Below the pieces are notes generated by a model that saw only the letters and a list, made by a program, of their open reading frames with translations, was not told the origin of the DNA and made no database searches. Positions 13,442 through 13,970 of a stretch of DNA of 13,970 nucleotides are shown here, piece after piece. Each line of letters starts with the position of its first letter. Positions within the stretch are counted from its first letter, which is position 1. This stretch comes from an uncultured Clostridia bacterium (GTDB lineage Bacteria; Bacillota; Clostridia; Oscillospirales; Acutalibacteraceae), in contig CAMVYG010000042.1 of assembly GCA_947171615.1 (NCBI GenBank), positions 1 through 13,970 of the forward strand. Direction: 5' to 3'. Position numbers and translations under genes: made by a program.

Positions 13442-13970
13442 ATGGGACAGAAGCATCGGAAAAGAACGATACGCCAAAAGCTATATGCCAGATTACTGCC
13501 GATTTTTTTGATTTTATACCTGGTGCTGACCGGGCTCTTTATTGTCGTGATAGGAATTTATTATTCCAATCTTGAAAAAATTTCGATTAACGAGCAATCC
13601 ATTATCGTAGCCAATACGATCAATTCCGCATTTGAAGCTGCCGAAGACTGCGCGATGAATCTGCTGTCTGATTTCAATATGGACAGCAACCGGGAGCTGT
13701 TGCTGAAAAAGGCTGACGACCGATTGGAGGAATATATCAATACCAAAAATGTACAGCAACTATTATACAGTCGTCTGCTGTCCTGCCCCAGTGTAGAAAC
13801 CATTGCCGTTTGTAATCCGGAATATAAATTATATGCCACAGATAAAAAAGCCGCCGATTTTTGGAATGCAAAAGCGATTTCAAAAATACAGGAGACGGTA
13901 AGCCAGTCTGGTAACCGAAGTGTTTGGTTCCCCATTGAGCGCCGAGATTATTTGACGCACAGCATGGAAG
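13442..13970 (+). CDS. Membrane sensor histidine kinase, YesM-like (N-terminal part only)
   Basis: Open for 176 codons from ATG 13442 to the right edge. A basic N-terminus (KHRKRTIRQKLYARLL, 4-19) is followed by one membrane segment (about 20-41, IFLILYLVLTGLFIVVIGIYY). An extracellular region then begins with a long helix, ISINEQSIIVANTINSAFEAAEDCAMNLLSD, as in dCache-type sensors. The ligand-binding and kinase domains lie beyond the window, so the kinase identity rests on architecture and context. A divergent sugar-transport operon is the classic partner of YesM/YesN-type two-component systems. AGGTG lies 9 nt upstream of the ATG. A chemoreceptor or diguanylate cyclase with the same kind of sensor is less likely but possible. 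Confidence 0.7.
   Translation, partial: MGQKHRKRTIRQKLYARLLPIFLILYLVLTGLFIVVIGIYYSNLEKISINEQSIIVANTINSAFEAAEDCAMNLLSDFNMDSNRELLLKKADDRLEEYINTKNVQQLLYSRLLSCPSVETIAVCNPEYKLYATDKKAADFWNAKAISKIQETVSQSGNRSVWFPIERRDYLTHSME

Noticed and set aside
1..13970. Insertion sequence, prophage, tRNA or CRISPR content
   Set aside because: No transposase or integrase motifs, no cloverleaf or CCA ends, and no regularly spaced long repeats were seen on either strand.

Overview
The window looks like a chromosomal segment of a Firmicute, most likely a gut Clostridia/Oscillospiraceae-type bacterium. This rests on strong AGGAGG-type ribosome binding sites, TTG and GTG starts, extended -10 promoters, the protein flavour, and a sugar ABC operon paired with a YesM-like sensor kinase. 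No mobile element, rRNA, tRNA or CRISPR array is visible. The assignment is inference; no taxonomic marker gene is present.

Left part (1-6490), all on the minus strand. In transcription order: an aldo/keto-reductase-like TIM-barrel protein of unknown function; an RlmI-type rRNA methyltransferase; a class I DAHP synthase; a macro-domain protein with a C-terminal helix-rich, HTH-like half; a stand-alone von Willebrand A (VWA) protein; a 16-residue leader ORF; and a Ser/Thr kinase-like protein that runs off the left edge. The kinase starts at a TTG codon and its C-terminus looks like the beginning of a fused GNAT domain. Macro, VWA and kinase form a possible ADP-ribose/phospho-signalling module. 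The rRNA methyltransferase is bracketed on both sides by degenerate 7-bp repeats (CTAANNN on the plus strand).

Middle (6491-8006). A 331-bp divergent intergenic region holds a compact nested palindrome that folds as a three-way junction. It also holds a plus-strand extended -10 promoter overlapping a 9-bp inverted repeat. This promoter drives a nucleoside hydrolase (6822-7826), which is closed by a very strong bidirectional terminator.

Right part (8007-13970). A minus-strand CUT1 carbohydrate-uptake operon runs lipoprotein binding protein, MalF-like permease, MalG-like permease, then a GH63/MGH1-like (alpha/alpha)6 glycosidase. No ATPase gene is present, so a shared MsmX/MsmK-type ATPase elsewhere is expected. 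Divergent from it is a truncated membrane sensor that looks like a YesM-type histidine kinase. The 254-bp region between them carries both promoters, an inverted pair of AGCTnnnnTnTTGTACTAT boxes and a cre-like site. The picture is sugar sensed outside, bound by the lipoprotein, imported and cleaved by the intracellular glycosidase.

The signals least explained by known features are four: the leader ORF plus four alternating complementary arms before the kinase; the CTAANNN heptads; the three-way-junction palindrome; and an H-type pseudoknot-like fold between the two permease genes.
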